The position numbers and the translations under genes were made by a program. Shown here one piece after another: positions 27,844 through 37,287 of a stretch of 64,000 nucleotides of DNA. The stretch is from Acrocarpospora macrocephala (lineage in GTDB: Bacteria > Actinomycetota > Actinomycetes > Streptosporangiales > Streptosporangiaceae), in contig NZ_BLAE01000011.1 of the NCBI RefSeq assembly GCF_009687865.1, forward strand, positions 22,774 to 86,773. Reading direction: 5' to 3'. The notes beneath the pieces were generated by a model. That model ran no database searches. It saw only the letters and a list, made by a program, of their open reading frames with translations, and was not told the DNA's origin. Each line of letters begins with the position of its first letter. Position 1 is the first letter of the stretch.

Positions 27844-28668
27844 ATGTCCGTCATCGAACTGGAGGCTCCGGCCGACGCCCGGGCGCGTTCCCGGCCTCGG
27901 CCGTCCCGGACGTCCGGGAAAGCCTGGCAACGCTGGCTCAGCCCGGTCGCGGTCATCGTGATCTGGCAGGTCGCCAGCAGCACCGGATTATTGCCGCCGC
28001 GGCTGCTGGCGGCGCCCGCCACCCTGGCCGCCACGGCCGCCGACCTGGTCCAGTCGGGGGTCCTGCCGACGGCCGTCGGCGTGTCGCTGCAGCGCGTGCT
28101 GCTCGGGTTCGCGGCGGGCGCGGCGGCCGGGATCCTGCTGGCCCTGGTCGCCGGGCTGAGCCGGCCGGGCGAGAACGCGGTCGACCCGCTCATGCAGATG
28201 TTGCGGGCACTGCCGTTCTTCGGGCTGATCCCGCTGTTCATCCTCTGGTTCGGGATCGGCGAGACCCCGAAGGTCCTGCTGGTCGCTCTGGCGGTCTCCT
28301 TCCCGCTCTACCTGAACACTTTCGCCGGCATCCGCGGCGTGGACGGCAAGCTCGCCGAGGTCGCCCACACCCTGAAACTCGGGCGAGCCGCGCTGATCCG
28401 GCACATCGTGCTGCCGGGCGCGCTCCCCCAGACGCTCGTCGGATTGCGGCAGAGCCTGGGCGTGGCCTGGCTGGCGCTCATCGTGGCCGAGCAGGTCAAC
28501 GCCACCGCCGGGCTCGGATACATGATCAACGACGCCCGGGAGTTCCTGCGCACCGACGTGATCGTGGTCGGACTGCTCGTCTACAGCGCGCTCGGCCTGC
28601 TCACCGACGCCCTCGTCCGGCTGCTGGAGAGGAGGGCCCTGTCATGGCGGCGCGGCTTCCTGGGGTGA
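27844..28668 (+). CDS. ssuC: Aliphatic sulfonate ABC transporter permease
   Basis: A 274-aa inner-membrane permease of the SsuC/TauC family, with about six membrane segments and the EAA-loop region EVAHTLKLGRAALIRHIVLP. It is the first gene of an ssuC-ssuB-ssuA-ssuD set and overlaps ssuB by 25 bases. The start is ATG 27844; a TTG 15 bases earlier is possible. The partner genes, above all the FMNH2-dependent monooxygenase, point to sulfonate rather than nitrate or taurine uptake. The 135-bp leader shows no recognised riboswitch. Confidence 0.88.
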   Translation: MSVIELEAPADARARSRPRPSRTSGKAWQRWLSPVAVIVIWQVASSTGLLPPRLLAAPATLAATAADLVQSGVLPTAVGVSLQRVLLGFAAGAAAGILLALVAGLSRPGENAVDPLMQMLRALPFFGLIPLFILWFGIGETPKVLLVALAVSFPLYLNTFAGIRGVDGKLAEVAHTLKLGRAALIRHIVLPGALPQTLVGLRQSLGVAWLALIVAEQVNATAGLGYMINDAREFLRTDVIVVGLLVYSALGLLTDALVRLLERRALSWRRGFLG

Positions 28669-29366
28669 AGGCGGTGGCCTCCGTACGGGACCTGACCCGG
28701 GCGTTCGGCGAGCGGGTCGTGCTCGACGCGCTCGACCTGGAGATCGGCTCCGGCGAGTTCATCGCCCTGCTCGGGCGCAGCGGCTCGGGCAAGTCCACCC
28801 TGCTGCGCGCCCTGGCGGGCCTGGACCGGGAGGTCAGCGGGGAGCTCTCGGTCACCGATTCGGTCGCGGTGGCGTTCCAGGAGCCCCGGCTCGTGCCGTG
28901 GAAACGTGTCCTGGCCAACATCACCCTCGGCCTGGACGGGCCCGCCGAGCGGGCGCACGCCGCGCTCGCCGAAGTCGGCCTGACCGAACGGGCGCAGGCC
29001 TGGCCGCTCACCCTCTCCGGCGGCGAGGCCCAGCGCGCCAGCCTGGCCCGCGCCCTCGTCAGGGAGCCGGACCTGCTCCTGCTCGACGAACCGTTCAGCG
29101 CGCTGGACGCGCTCACCCGCATCACCATCCACCAGCTCGTCGTGGAGCTGTGGACCCGGCACCGGCCCGCCGTCCTGCTGGTCACCCACGACGTCGATGA
29201 GGCCCTGCTGCTGGCCGACCGCGTGCTCGTGCTCGACGAGGGCCGCATTGCGCACGACTCGCCGGTGACGGCCCCCCGGCCCCGGCACCGGGACAACCCC
29301 GAGCTCATCACACTCCGCGCCGACCTGCTCACCGCGCTCGGCGTCGCACCCGAAGGAAGGTCATGA
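28644..29366 (+). CDS. ssuB: Aliphatic sulfonate ABC transporter ATPase
   Basis: A 240-aa ATP-binding subunit. Walker A is GRSGSGKSTLLRALAG, the signature TLSGGEAQRASLARAL, Walker B LLLLDEPFSALDA and the switch His in VLLVTHDVDEALLLADR. It is short and lacks the extra C-terminal domain of sugar importers, as usual for SsuB/TauB. It overlaps the permease gene upstream, and its end overlaps the ssuA ATG. Confidence 0.92.
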   Translation: MAARLPGVKAVASVRDLTRAFGERVVLDALDLEIGSGEFIALLGRSGSGKSTLLRALAGLDREVSGELSVTDSVAVAFQEPRLVPWKRVLANITLGLDGPAERAHAALAEVGLTERAQAWPLTLSGGEAQRASLARALVREPDLLLLDEPFSALDALTRITIHQLVVELWTRHRPAVLLVTHDVDEALLLADRVLVLDEGRIAHDSPVTAPRPRHRDNPELITLRADLLTALGVAPEGRS

Positions 29367-30337
29367 TCAGCACCGCCCGCCGGCTCCTCGCCGTCCTCCT
29401 CCTCACCGCCGCCGCCGGTACGGCCTGCGGCTCCGAGGACCCCGCCACGACCGGCCAGCCCGCGAAGGTCACGCTCCGCGTCGGCGACCAGAAGGCGGGC
29501 TCGCAGGCGCTCCTGAAGGCCGCGGGCCTGCTGGACGGCACCGACTACACGATCACCTGGTCCCAGTTCACCTCCGGGCCGCCGCTGCTGGAGGCCGTCA
29601 ACGCGGGCGCGGTCGACGTGGGCGGGGTCGGCAACACCCCGCCGGTGTTCGCCGCCGCCGCGGGGTCCAAGATCAAGGTGGTCGCCGCGTACCGGCAGAA
29701 TCTGGCCGCGGCCGCCATCGTGGTGCCCGACGCCTCGCCGATCACCGCCCCCGCCCAGCTCAAGGGCAAGAAGGTCGCGGTCGCCAAGGGCAGCTCCGCC
29801 CACTACCACCTGCTGTCGGTCCTGAAGAAGGAAGGCCTGACCTTCGCCGACATCCTGCCTCAGTATCTCCAGCCCGCCGACGCGCTGGCCGCGTTCTCCG
29901 GCGGCACGGTCGACGCCTGGGCGATCTGGGACCCCTTCACCTCCCAGGCCTCCATCCAGCACAAGGCCCGGCTGCTCGTGAACGGCGAAGGCTACGTCAA
30001 CGGGCTCAACTTCCAGGTGGCCGCGCCGTCGGCGGTGGACGAAAAGGAGGCCGCCCTGCGCGACTTCCTGACCCGGCTGGCCAAGGCGCGCGCCTGGTCG
30101 GTGAACCACAAGGCCGAGTGGGCGAAGGTGTGGGCGGCCGAGACCGGCCTGCCGCAGGAGGTCGCCGACGCGGCCGTGGACAACGCGGTGGCCACCCCGA
30201 TCCTGATCGACGACGCCGTGGTGACCTCCGAGCAGCAGATGGCCGACGCGTTCAGCGCGGAAGGCCTGATCCCGGGCAGCCTCAAGTTCGCCGACTTCGT
30301 CGACCAGCGGTTCAACGATGTGGTGAGCGCCCAGTGA
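29363..30337 (+). CDS. ssuA: Sulfonate-binding lipoprotein
   Basis: A 324-aa substrate-binding protein of the SsuA/TauA type. The signal peptide has a lipobox (TAAAGTAC, Cys near residue 22), so it is anchored outside the membrane. Family features are VGDQKAGSQALLKAAGLL, GGVGNTPPVFAAAAG, KVAVAKGSSAHYHLLSVLKK and DAWAIWDPFTSQ. It starts by ATGA-type overlap with ssuB and ends by GTGA overlap with ssuD. Confidence 0.9.
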   Translation: MISTARRLLAVLLLTAAAGTACGSEDPATTGQPAKVTLRVGDQKAGSQALLKAAGLLDGTDYTITWSQFTSGPPLLEAVNAGAVDVGGVGNTPPVFAAAAGSKIKVVAAYRQNLAAAAIVVPDASPITAPAQLKGKKVAVAKGSSAHYHLLSVLKKEGLTFADILPQYLQPADALAAFSGGTVDAWAIWDPFTSQASIQHKARLLVNGEGYVNGLNFQVAAPSAVDEKEAALRDFLTRLAKARAWSVNHKAEWAKVWAAETGLPQEVADAAVDNAVATPILIDDAVVTSEQQMADAFSAEGLIPGSLKFADFVDQRFNDVVSAQ

Positions 30338-31449
30338 GCGCGCCGCGATTCCACTGGTTCCTGCCCACCACGGGCGACGGCCGCTCGATCGTCGGCGGCG
30401 GGCACGGCCTGTCCCGCGTGCACGGCCGGTCCGAATACCGGCCGCCCACGATCGACTATCTCGGGCAGATCGCCCGCTCGGCCGAGCAGCTCGGCTTCGA
30501 GGCGGTGCTCACCCCGACCGGCACCTACTGCGAGGACGCCTGGCTGGTCACCGCGGCCCTCACCCAGGTGACCACCAAACTCAAGTTCCTGGTCGCGTTC
30601 CGGCCCGGCCTGCTCTCCCCCACGCTGGCGGCCCAGATGGCCGCGACGTACCAGCGGATCTCCGGCGGGCGGCTGCTGCTCAACATCGTCACCGGCGGCG
30701 AGGACGCCGAGCAGCGCCGCTTCGGCGACCACCTCGGCAAGGACGAGCGATACGCCAGGACCGACGAGTTCCTCTCCATCGTCAAGGGCGCCTGGAACCG
30801 CGGGTACGACTTCGCCGGCGACTACTACGACGTCGAGGACGCCACCGTGGCCGAGCGGCCCGACCCGCTGCCCGAGCTGTATTTCGGCGGTTCCTCCGCC
30901 GCCGCGGGGACGGTCGCGGCCAAGCACGTGGACGTCTACCTGACCTGGGGCGAGCCGCCCGCCGCCGTGGCCGAGAAGGTGGCGTGGGTTCGCGGGCTGG
31001 CCGCCGAGCAGGGGCGTACGCTGCGGTTCGGGATCCGGTTGCACGTGATCACGCGGGACACCTCGGCCGAGGCCTGGGCCGAGGCCGGGCGCCTGCTGGA
31101 CCGCATCCCGCCCGAGGACATCGTCAAGGCCAGGAAACTGCTCGGGCAGAGCGCGTCGGTGGGCCAGCAGCGCATGCTGGCCCTGCACGCCGGATTCCAG
31201 GGCGGAACGGCCAGAGACCTGGAGGTCCATCCCGGGCTGTGGGCGGGCGTCGGCCTGGTACGCGGCGGCGCCGGAACCGCCCTCGTGGGCAGCCACGCCG
31301 AGGTCGCCGACCTGATCGAGGAGTACGCCGCGCTCGGCATCGAGGAGTTCGTCCTGTCCGGCTACCCGCACCTGGAGGAGGCCTACTGGTTCGGCGAAGG
31401 CGTCCTCCCCGAACTCCGCCATCGCGGCGTACTCCCCAAAGCGGCGTAA
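30334..31449 (+). CDS. ssuD: FMNH2-dependent alkanesulfonate monooxygenase
   Basis: A 371-aa flavin-dependent enzyme of the bacterial luciferase-like superfamily that splits alkanesulfonates into aldehyde and sulfite. FHWFLPTTGDGR at the start, RPPTIDYLGQIARSAEQLGF, LKFLVAFRPG and GGRLLLNIVTGGED are typical of SsuD. The start is GTG 30334 overlapping the ssuA stop. The flavin reductase SsuE is not in the window. MsuD (methanesulfonate) is an alternative. Confidence 0.9.
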   Translation: MSAPRFHWFLPTTGDGRSIVGGGHGLSRVHGRSEYRPPTIDYLGQIARSAEQLGFEAVLTPTGTYCEDAWLVTAALTQVTTKLKFLVAFRPGLLSPTLAAQMAATYQRISGGRLLLNIVTGGEDAEQRRFGDHLGKDERYARTDEFLSIVKGAWNRGYDFAGDYYDVEDATVAERPDPLPELYFGGSSAAAGTVAAKHVDVYLTWGEPPAAVAEKVAWVRGLAAEQGRTLRFGIRLHVITRDTSAEAWAEAGRLLDRIPPEDIVKARKLLGQSASVGQQRMLALHAGFQGGTARDLEVHPGLWAGVGLVRGGAGTALVGSHAEVADLIEEYAALGIEEFVLSGYPHLEEAYWFGEGVLPELRHRGVLPKAA

Positions 31450-31476
31450 CTCCCGCTGACCTAGCACAGAAAGGAC

Positions 31477-31514
31477 CCACCGGGCGGGCCACGACGCGTG
31501 CCCCCGCCCGGTGG
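31477..31514. terminator. Terminator after ssuD
   Basis: CCACCGGGCGGG at 31477-31488 pairs with CCCGCCCGGTGG at 31503-31514 (12 bp, 14-nt loop), 28 bases after the ssuD stop. Confidence 0.85.
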
Positions 31515-31700
31515 CGATGGCGCTCCCAGGTCCCTTCCGGGTCAGCTAACCCGGACCGAACCCAACCACGAGCCACGCTAAACAAGCCACTTATGTATGT
31601 CAATTAAACAAACTAAAATCATATCGCGCCCAATGAAAGTTACACGGGCGTTCCCGCGCTGGCCGGGAGGCGAATTCGCGGTGACCCGGTCGTGAACACG

Positions 31701-31732
31701 GCAGGCCCGCCGGCTGAGCCCGGCGGGCCTGC
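31701..31732. terminator. Second hairpin downstream of ssu operon
   Basis: GCAGGCCCGCCGG at 31701-31713 pairs with CCGGCGGGCCTGC at 31720-31732 (13 bp, 6-nt loop). It forms a compact, very stable stem typical of actinomycete terminators. Confidence 0.8.
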
Positions 31733-31796
31733 GACCCCTCTGGCGAGGGTCTAGGGCCCCCGATTTGGGGCGGTGAGAGGATCACCATCGGGGGCG

Positions 31797-31833
31797 GCCC
31801 GTCCGGACGATACGGGGGCTTCTCCGGACGGGC
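31797..31833. terminator. Third hairpin in the intergenic region
   Basis: GCCCGTCCGGA at 31797-31807 pairs with TCCGGACGGGC at 31823-31833 (11 bp, 15-nt loop). It could be a terminator or a structured leader of the following operon, 284 bases before its start. Confidence 0.55.
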
Positions 31834-32116
31834 GTCTTGCAGAGCGGAGCGGTGGGAACCGGCAGCTCAAGCTTGGTTGGCGGGAGCGAATGACGCTCGC
31901 TTACCTCCATTCAATCCGCCGGGCCGCGGCGGCGACCAGAACCACTTGCGCTCCAGATGAGGGGGGCAGTGGTCCATCCGGCGGCACGGAATGTTCAGAT
32001 TCATGCCCCTGGCCGTTCAGCTGCTCATCCCCTTGCGGGTCACCCTCATGGCTAGGTTTCCAGGCACCCCCGGGCTCGGGGCATAAGCGTGTCATCGCAG
32101 GTAAGAGGAGTGTCCC

Positions 32117-34180
32117 GTGCGAGTGCTTGCCGTTGTTCCTGCCCGTGGAGGTTCGGTGGGGGTTCCGCTGAAGAACCTGGAGCGTGTGGGCGGGACGCCG
32201 CTGGTGTCCCGGGCGGTGGCGACGTGCGTGCGCGCGGAGCTGGTCGACACGGTCGTGGTGAGCACCGATCACGCGGGGATCGCGGACGCGGCCGAGCAGG
32301 CGGGGGCGCGGGTGGTGCCGCGGCCGGCGGATCTGAGCGGCGGGACGGCGTCCAGCGAGTCGGCGGTGCTGCACGTGCTGGACGCGCTCGGCGAGGAGCC
32401 GGAGATCGTGATCCTGGTGCAGTGCACCAGCGCCTTCATCGACCCCAAGGACCTGGACGCGGCCATCGCGAAGGTGCTCGACGGCGAGGCCGACGTGGTC
32501 TTCTCGGGCATGGAGACCTTCGAGTTCATCTGGAACATCGACGGCGACGGGATCAATCACGACCCGGCGCACCGGCCGCGCCGCCAGGACCGCGACCCGC
32601 ACTACCGGGAGACCGGCGCGTTCTACGTGATGCGGACGGCGGGGCTGCGCGAGCGCGGGCACCGGTTCTTCGGCGTCGTGGCCGTGCAGCCGGTCCCGGC
32701 CCGGCACGCGGTCGAGGTGGACACGCCCGAGGATCTCGAGATCGTGCGGGCCCTGGCGCCCTTCGTGGACGAGCCGCAGCCGATCGACGTGGACGCGGTG
32801 ATCACCGACTTCGACGGGGTGCACACCGACGACCGGGCCTACGTGGACTCCGAGGGCCGGGAGATGGTCGCGGTGAGCCGGTCGGACGGCATGGGCGTGG
32901 CGCTGCTCAAGCGGTCGGGGGTCAAGCTGCTGGTGCTGTCGACCGAGCAGAACCCGGTGGTGGCGGCCCGGGCGCGCAAGCTGGGCGTGCCGGTGCTGCA
33001 GGGGCTGAACACCAAGCAGACGGCGCTGCGGGACTGGCTCGCCATCGAGGGCCTGGACCCGGCCCGAGTGGCCTACGTCGGCAACGACCTGAACGACCTG
33101 GCCTGCATGCAACTGGTGGGCTGGCCGGTCGCGGTGCCGGACGCGCATCCGAGGGTGCGGGCCGCCGCCCGGGTCGTGCTCACCCGCTCGGGTGGCGCCG
33201 GCGCGGTCCGCGAGCTCTGCGACCGGGTGCTGGCCGCCCGCCCGCCGCTGGCGGAGACGGAGCAGCCGCCGCTGAGCCCGCTGACCTTCCGCCCCCGCCC
33301 GGCCCAGTCCCCCAGCGTACGGATCGGCGACGCCCTGCTCGGTCCGGGCCACCCGGTGTACGTGATCGGCGAGATCGGCATCAACCACAACGGCGACGTG
33401 GACATCGCCCGCCGCCTGATCGACGTGGCCGTGGAGGCGGGCTGCCAGGCGGTCAAGTTCCAGAAGCGCACCCCGGAGATCTGCGTGCCGCCGGAGCAGC
33501 GCGGCCAGATGCGGCAGACGCCGTGGGGCGAGATGACGTACCTGGAGTACAAGATCCGCACCGAGTTCGGCCGCGACGAGTACACCCAGATCGCCAAGTA
33601 CTGCGAGGAGCGCGGCATCGACTGGTTCGCCTCCCCGTGGGACGTGCCGTCGGTGCAGTTCCTGGAAGAGATGGACGTGGTCACCCACAAGGTGGCCTCG
33701 GCCTCGGTGACCGACCACGAGCTGCTGCGGGCGCTGGCCGCCACCGGCAAGCCGATCATCCTGTCCACCGGCATGTCCACGCTGGAGGAGATCGACAAGG
33801 CGGTGGAGATCCTCGGCACGTCGAAGCTCGTGATGATGCACGCCACCTCGACGTACCCGCTGCCGCCGGAGGAGGCCAACCTCCGCACGATCGTCACCCT
33901 CCAGGACCGGTACGGCGTGCCCGTCGGCTATTCCGGCCACGAGCGCGGCCTGCAGATCTCGCTCGCGGCGGTTACGCTGGGCGCGGTCACGGTGGAGCGC
34001 CATATCACCCTGGACCGCACGATGTGGGGTTCCGATCACGCGGCCTCGCTGGAGCCGAGCGGCCTCGAGCACCTGGTCCGGGACATCCGGATCATCGAGT
34101 CGGCGCTGGGCGACGGCGTCAAGCGGGTCTTCCCCGGCGAGGAGGCCCCCCGGGCCCGCCTGCGCCGCGTGACGGTCTGA
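32117..34180 (+). CDS. Trifunctional NeuA - HAD phosphatase - NeuB fusion
   Basis: A 687-aa protein carrying three steps of nonulosonic (sialic/Kdn-like) acid activation. Residues 1 to about 225 are an acylneuraminate cytidylyltransferase (VVPARGGSVGVPLKNLERVG). About 226-395 is a KdsC-like HAD phosphatase (ITDFDGVHTDD with Asp231/Asp233, VLSTEQN, GNDLNDLACM). About 405-687 is a NeuB/SpsE synthase (YVIGEIGINHNGD, Glu419; AVKFQKRTPE; YSGHERG). The NeuB part lacks the usual C-terminal SAF domain. A phosphatase in the chain implies a 9-phosphate intermediate, as in the Kdn route from mannose-6-phosphate or the Neu5Ac-9-P route. The start is GTG 32117. It heads an operon with a GT2 and a polysialyltransferase-like gene, so the product probably feeds a surface polymer. 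Confidence 0.88.
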   Translation: MRVLAVVPARGGSVGVPLKNLERVGGTPLVSRAVATCVRAELVDTVVVSTDHAGIADAAEQAGARVVPRPADLSGGTASSESAVLHVLDALGEEPEIVILVQCTSAFIDPKDLDAAIAKVLDGEADVVFSGMETFEFIWNIDGDGINHDPAHRPRRQDRDPHYRETGAFYVMRTAGLRERGHRFFGVVAVQPVPARHAVEVDTPEDLEIVRALAPFVDEPQPIDVDAVITDFDGVHTDDRAYVDSEGREMVAVSRSDGMGVALLKRSGVKLLVLSTEQNPVVAARARKLGVPVLQGLNTKQTALRDWLAIEGLDPARVAYVGNDLNDLACMQLVGWPVAVPDAHPRVRAAARVVLTRSGGAGAVRELCDRVLAARPPLAETEQPPLSPLTFRPRPAQSPSVRIGDALLGPGHPVYVIGEIGINHNGDVDIARRLIDVAVEAGCQAVKFQKRTPEICVPPEQRGQMRQTPWGEMTYLEYKIRTEFGRDEYTQIAKYCEERGIDWFASPWDVPSVQFLEEMDVVTHKVASASVTDHELLRALAATGKPIILSTGMSTLEEIDKAVEILGTSKLVMMHATSTYPLPPEEANLRTIVTLQDRYGVPVGYSGHERGLQISLAAVTLGAVTVERHITLDRTMWGSDHAASLEPSGLEHLVRDIRIIESALGDGVKRVFPGEEAPRARLRRVTV

Positions 34181-34211
34181 CCAGGACCGCCCGAGCCCTC
34201 GGAGGAGGATC

Positions 34212-35135
34212 TTGATCACGCTGTCGGTCATCGTGCCGGTGCGGGACGGCGAGCCGTATATCGCGGACGCCCTGACCTCGCTGGCGCGCAACGCGCGCGC
34301 GGACTTCGAGGTGATCGTCGTCGACGACGGCTCCGCGGACGCGACCGGCGAGATCGTGGCCGAGTTCCGGGACGAACTGCCCGCACTGCACGTGATCAGG
34401 CACGCCGAGGCGGCCGGGCTGGCGAGCGCGCGGAACGCGGGGCTGAAGCTGGCGTCCGGGCGGTATGTGACGTTCCTGGACGGGGACGACTGGATCGGGC
34501 GCGGCTACCTGGTGGCGCTGGTCGCCGCGATCGACGGCCTCGGCTGCGACTTCGTCCGGGTCGACCACGTCCAGTCGGACGGCCGCAAGCGGGAGCCGCA
34601 TCGCGCCCCGGAGGCCCGCCGTGACGTGGTCCTGGATCCGCGCGACGCGATCCTGCCGACGGCCGCGAAGACCATGGTCGACTATCCGTACGCGTGGGCG
34701 GGCATCTACCGCCGCGAGCTCGGCGACCTGCTCGCCTTCCCGGACGGCCTGCACACCGCCGAGGACCGGCCGTGGATCTGGCGGCTGCACCAGCGGGCCA
34801 AGTCGTTCGCGGTGGTCTCGCTGTCGGGCGTGTTCTACCGGCGCGGCCTGCCGCAGTCGCTGACCCGGATCGGCGACGAGCGCCAGCTGCACTTCTTCGA
34901 CGCCTTCGACCTGGTCCTGGCCGAGGTCGAGGATCCGTTCCGGGCGAAGGCGATCCGGACGTTCGTCGCGTTGCTCGCCAATCACCTTGAGATGAGCGAC
35001 CGTCTCACCCCGGACACCGCGGCGCGTTTCGCCGAGCGCGGCGCGGCGACCCTGGCGGGATTGCCCGCCGACCTGGTGGCCGACGCGCTCGGCACCCTGG
35101 ACCCTGACCGCCGCGCCCTGCTGAGGCCCACATGA
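34212..35135 (+). CDS. Family 2 glycosyltransferase
   Basis: A 307-aa GT-A fold enzyme. ITLSVIVPVRDGEPYIADAL and VIVVDDGSADAT are the nucleotide-binding part, and FLDGDDWIGRGYL contains the metal-binding D-x-D-type motif. It probably adds a sugar to the nonulosonate polymer or a linkage unit. The start is TTG 34212 with GGAGGAGGATC in front. It lies 31 bp after the fusion gene and overlaps the next gene by 4 bases. Confidence 0.88.
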   Translation: MITLSVIVPVRDGEPYIADALTSLARNARADFEVIVVDDGSADATGEIVAEFRDELPALHVIRHAEAAGLASARNAGLKLASGRYVTFLDGDDWIGRGYLVALVAAIDGLGCDFVRVDHVQSDGRKREPHRAPEARRDVVLDPRDAILPTAAKTMVDYPYAWAGIYRRELGDLLAFPDGLHTAEDRPWIWRLHQRAKSFAVVSLSGVFYRRGLPQSLTRIGDERQLHFFDAFDLVLAEVEDPFRAKAIRTFVALLANHLEMSDRLTPDTAARFAERGAATLAGLPADLVADALGTLDPDRRALLRPT

Positions 35136-36358
35136 CGACGGTGTTCCACGCCTCCCGCCTGTTCGGCGCGATGACGCTCGCGGCCGCGATCGATTCCGGC
35201 GCGTTCAGCCCGTCGGGGCGGCGGGTGCTGATCGTGACCAACAACGCGGACATCCCGGAGATCTCGCTCGGCCTGGACGAAACGCCGGCCTTCGCCACCC
35301 TGCGGGACCGCTTCGACGAGGTGCACTCGTGGAACGAGATCATCGCGCCGCTGCACCCGTCGGAGTGGAAGGCCCGCACGATCGAGGTCCCGATGCTGGG
35401 CCGCCTGCTGCTGTCCCACCTCGGCGTCACGGACCTGCGGGAACTCGTGCTGGAGTCGGTGATCGTGCCGCCCGCGCGCAGCCTGCCGGGCCTGTTCAAG
35501 GACTGCCCGATCACGGTCTACTCCGACGGCCTGATGGCCCACAGCCCGACCCGCGACGTGCTGCCCGGCGAGATCTCCTCCCGGGTCACCCGCCTGATCC
35601 ACCTCGGCCTGGTCCCCGGCGTCGCCCCGCTCCTGCTCAGCGAGTACGGCGTGCCCGCCGAGACCATCCCCGCCGAGTACTTCCCCAAGATCGAGACCCC
35701 GGCGGTCTACGGCGAGGCGATCATCCTCGGGCAGTACCTCTCGTCCCTGGGCATCCTCACCGAGGACGAGGAGAACCAGCTGCACGCCGGGATGCTGCGC
35801 GCCGTCGTCGCCCGCGGCCACCGCGAGGTGATCTTCCAGCCGCACCCGGCCGCCCGCCACCGCCAGGGCCGCGAACTGCGCCGCCTCGCCGCCGACCTGG
35901 GCGCCCGGCTCACCTTCCCCGCCGAGGGCACCCCCGCCGAGGCCCTTTTCGCCGCGGTACGGCCAAAGCTCGTGGTCAGCTGCTTCTCCACGGCCCTGAC
36001 CACGGCCAAACTCTTCTTCGGCCTGCCCGTGGCCACGATGGGCACCGAACTCCTCCTGGAACGCCTCACCCCCTACGAGAACAGCAACCGCGTCCCGGTC
36101 ACCATCGCCGACGCCACCTTCCCCCGCCTCGACACCGACGGCTCCCTCACCGACCCACCCAAGATCGACCTCCCCGGCCTGATCAGCGCGGTCGCGTACT
36201 GCATGCAACCCACCGCCCACCCCGAACTCCGCGACCCCGCCCACTCCTACCTGGAATCCAACGGCCCCATCCGCTACTTCAAACGCCGCCGCCTGGAATC
36301 CCTCAACCTCCCCACCCAACCCCGCTCCCGCCTCCGCTCCCTGATCCGCGGCCGGTAG
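35132..36358 (+). CDS. Polysialyltransferase-like glycosyltransferase
   Basis: A 408-aa protein similar in layout to the alpha-2,8-polysialyltransferase family (Pfam A-2_8-polyST). TVFHASRLFGAMTLAAAID opens the protein, YSDGLMAHSPTRDVLP and VIFQPHPAARHRQGREL lie in the middle, and LVVSCFSTALTTAKLFFGLP lies near the C-terminus; the HP and S(T)ST-like motifs fit the CMP-binding side. Given the CMP-nonulosonate synthase upstream, it probably transfers that sugar to a cell-wall polymer such as a teichulosonic acid. It starts by ATGA overlap with the GT2. Confidence 0.78.
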   Translation: MTTVFHASRLFGAMTLAAAIDSGAFSPSGRRVLIVTNNADIPEISLGLDETPAFATLRDRFDEVHSWNEIIAPLHPSEWKARTIEVPMLGRLLLSHLGVTDLRELVLESVIVPPARSLPGLFKDCPITVYSDGLMAHSPTRDVLPGEISSRVTRLIHLGLVPGVAPLLLSEYGVPAETIPAEYFPKIETPAVYGEAIILGQYLSSLGILTEDEENQLHAGMLRAVVARGHREVIFQPHPAARHRQGRELRRLAADLGARLTFPAEGTPAEALFAAVRPKLVVSCFSTALTTAKLFFGLPVATMGTELLLERLTPYENSNRVPVTIADATFPRLDTDGSLTDPPKIDLPGLISAVAYCMQPTAHPELRDPAHSYLESNGPIRYFKRRRLESLNLPTQPRSRLRSLIRGR

Positions 36359-36420
36359 GCCGGGAACATCCCCAGTCTGAGAATGGTTAACTTTTCAACC
36401 AACTCGACTGGAGGCACACG

Positions 36421-37176
36421 ATGGTCACGGTGACGCCCGGTATGGACGTCCGGCGGGCGGGCGATCGGTACAAGACGCGGATCGGCTGGCTCGACTCCAA
36501 GCATTCCTTCTCCTTCGGACACCACCACGACCCGCGCAACACGCATCACGGCCTGCTGCTGGTCAACAACGACGACATCGTCACTCCGGGCATGGGTTTT
36601 GAGACCCATCCGCACCAGGACATGGAGATCGTCACCTGGGTGCTGCGCGGGTCGCTGGTGCACCAGGACTCCGAAGGGCACTCCGGCGTGATCTATCCGG
36701 GCCTGGCCCAGCGGATGAGCGCGGGAACGGGCATTCTGCACTCGGAGAAGAACGACTCCTGGCGTCTGGAAGGGGCGAAGCACGAGGAGCCTGTGCATTT
36801 CGTCCAGATGTGGGTGGTTCCGGACGAGGCTCGGATCGCCCCTGGCTACGAGCAGCTGGAACTCGACGACGCACTGCTGCGCGGCAAGCTCGCGATCGTC
36901 GCTTCGGGCATGCCCGGCCATGACGCCGCGATCCGGATCAAGAACAAGTACGCGGCCCTGCACGTCGCGCGCCTGGAGCCCGGCGACTCGGTGGACCTGC
37001 CCGAAGCGCCGTTCCTGCACCTGTTCGTCCCGCGCGGCTCGGTCACCCTCGAAGGGGCGGGCGCGCTCGGCGAGGGCGACGCGGTCCGGTTCACGGCGAC
37101 CGGCGGCCAGCGGGTGACCGCGATCGACCCGGCCGAGATCCTGGTCTGGGAGATGCACGCCACCCTCGCCGCCTGA
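36421..37176 (+). CDS. Pirin family protein
   Basis: A 251-aa bicupin. The metal site is visible as ETHPHQDMEIVT (His63, His65) and LHSEKND (His107, Glu109). RIGWLDSKHSFSFGHHHDPR at the N-terminus and HFVQMWVVPDE are typical. Some pirins are quercetinases or redox-sensing cofactors; the role here is unknown. It stands alone between the nonulosonate operon and the CHAP gene, with GACTGGAGGCACACG before the ATG. Confidence 0.92.
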   Translation: MVTVTPGMDVRRAGDRYKTRIGWLDSKHSFSFGHHHDPRNTHHGLLLVNNDDIVTPGMGFETHPHQDMEIVTWVLRGSLVHQDSEGHSGVIYPGLAQRMSAGTGILHSEKNDSWRLEGAKHEEPVHFVQMWVVPDEARIAPGYEQLELDDALLRGKLAIVASGMPGHDAAIRIKNKYAALHVARLEPGDSVDLPEAPFLHLFVPRGSVTLEGAGALGEGDAVRFTATGGQRVTAIDPAEILVWEMHATLAA

Positions 37177-37287
37177 ATTACGACATAACCGAATTAACTG
37201 AGACGCATACCTAAAGGGCATTAACGCGGCGATTCTTCTGCTTTATCGGCAAGCTTCCGGATGGCATTCGCGACGGAAGGACGAGCC

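Larger units (their letters stand above)
31450..32116. other. 667-bp intergenic region with three hairpins
   Basis: No gene is seen. Besides the three perfect inverted repeats listed separately, 31560-31660 is an AT-richer block and 31740-31800 is G/C-tract rich. The end carries the leader of the NeuA-HAD-NeuB gene, with AAGAGGAGTGTCCC before its GTG. The density of hairpins marks an operon boundary. Confidence 0.6.
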
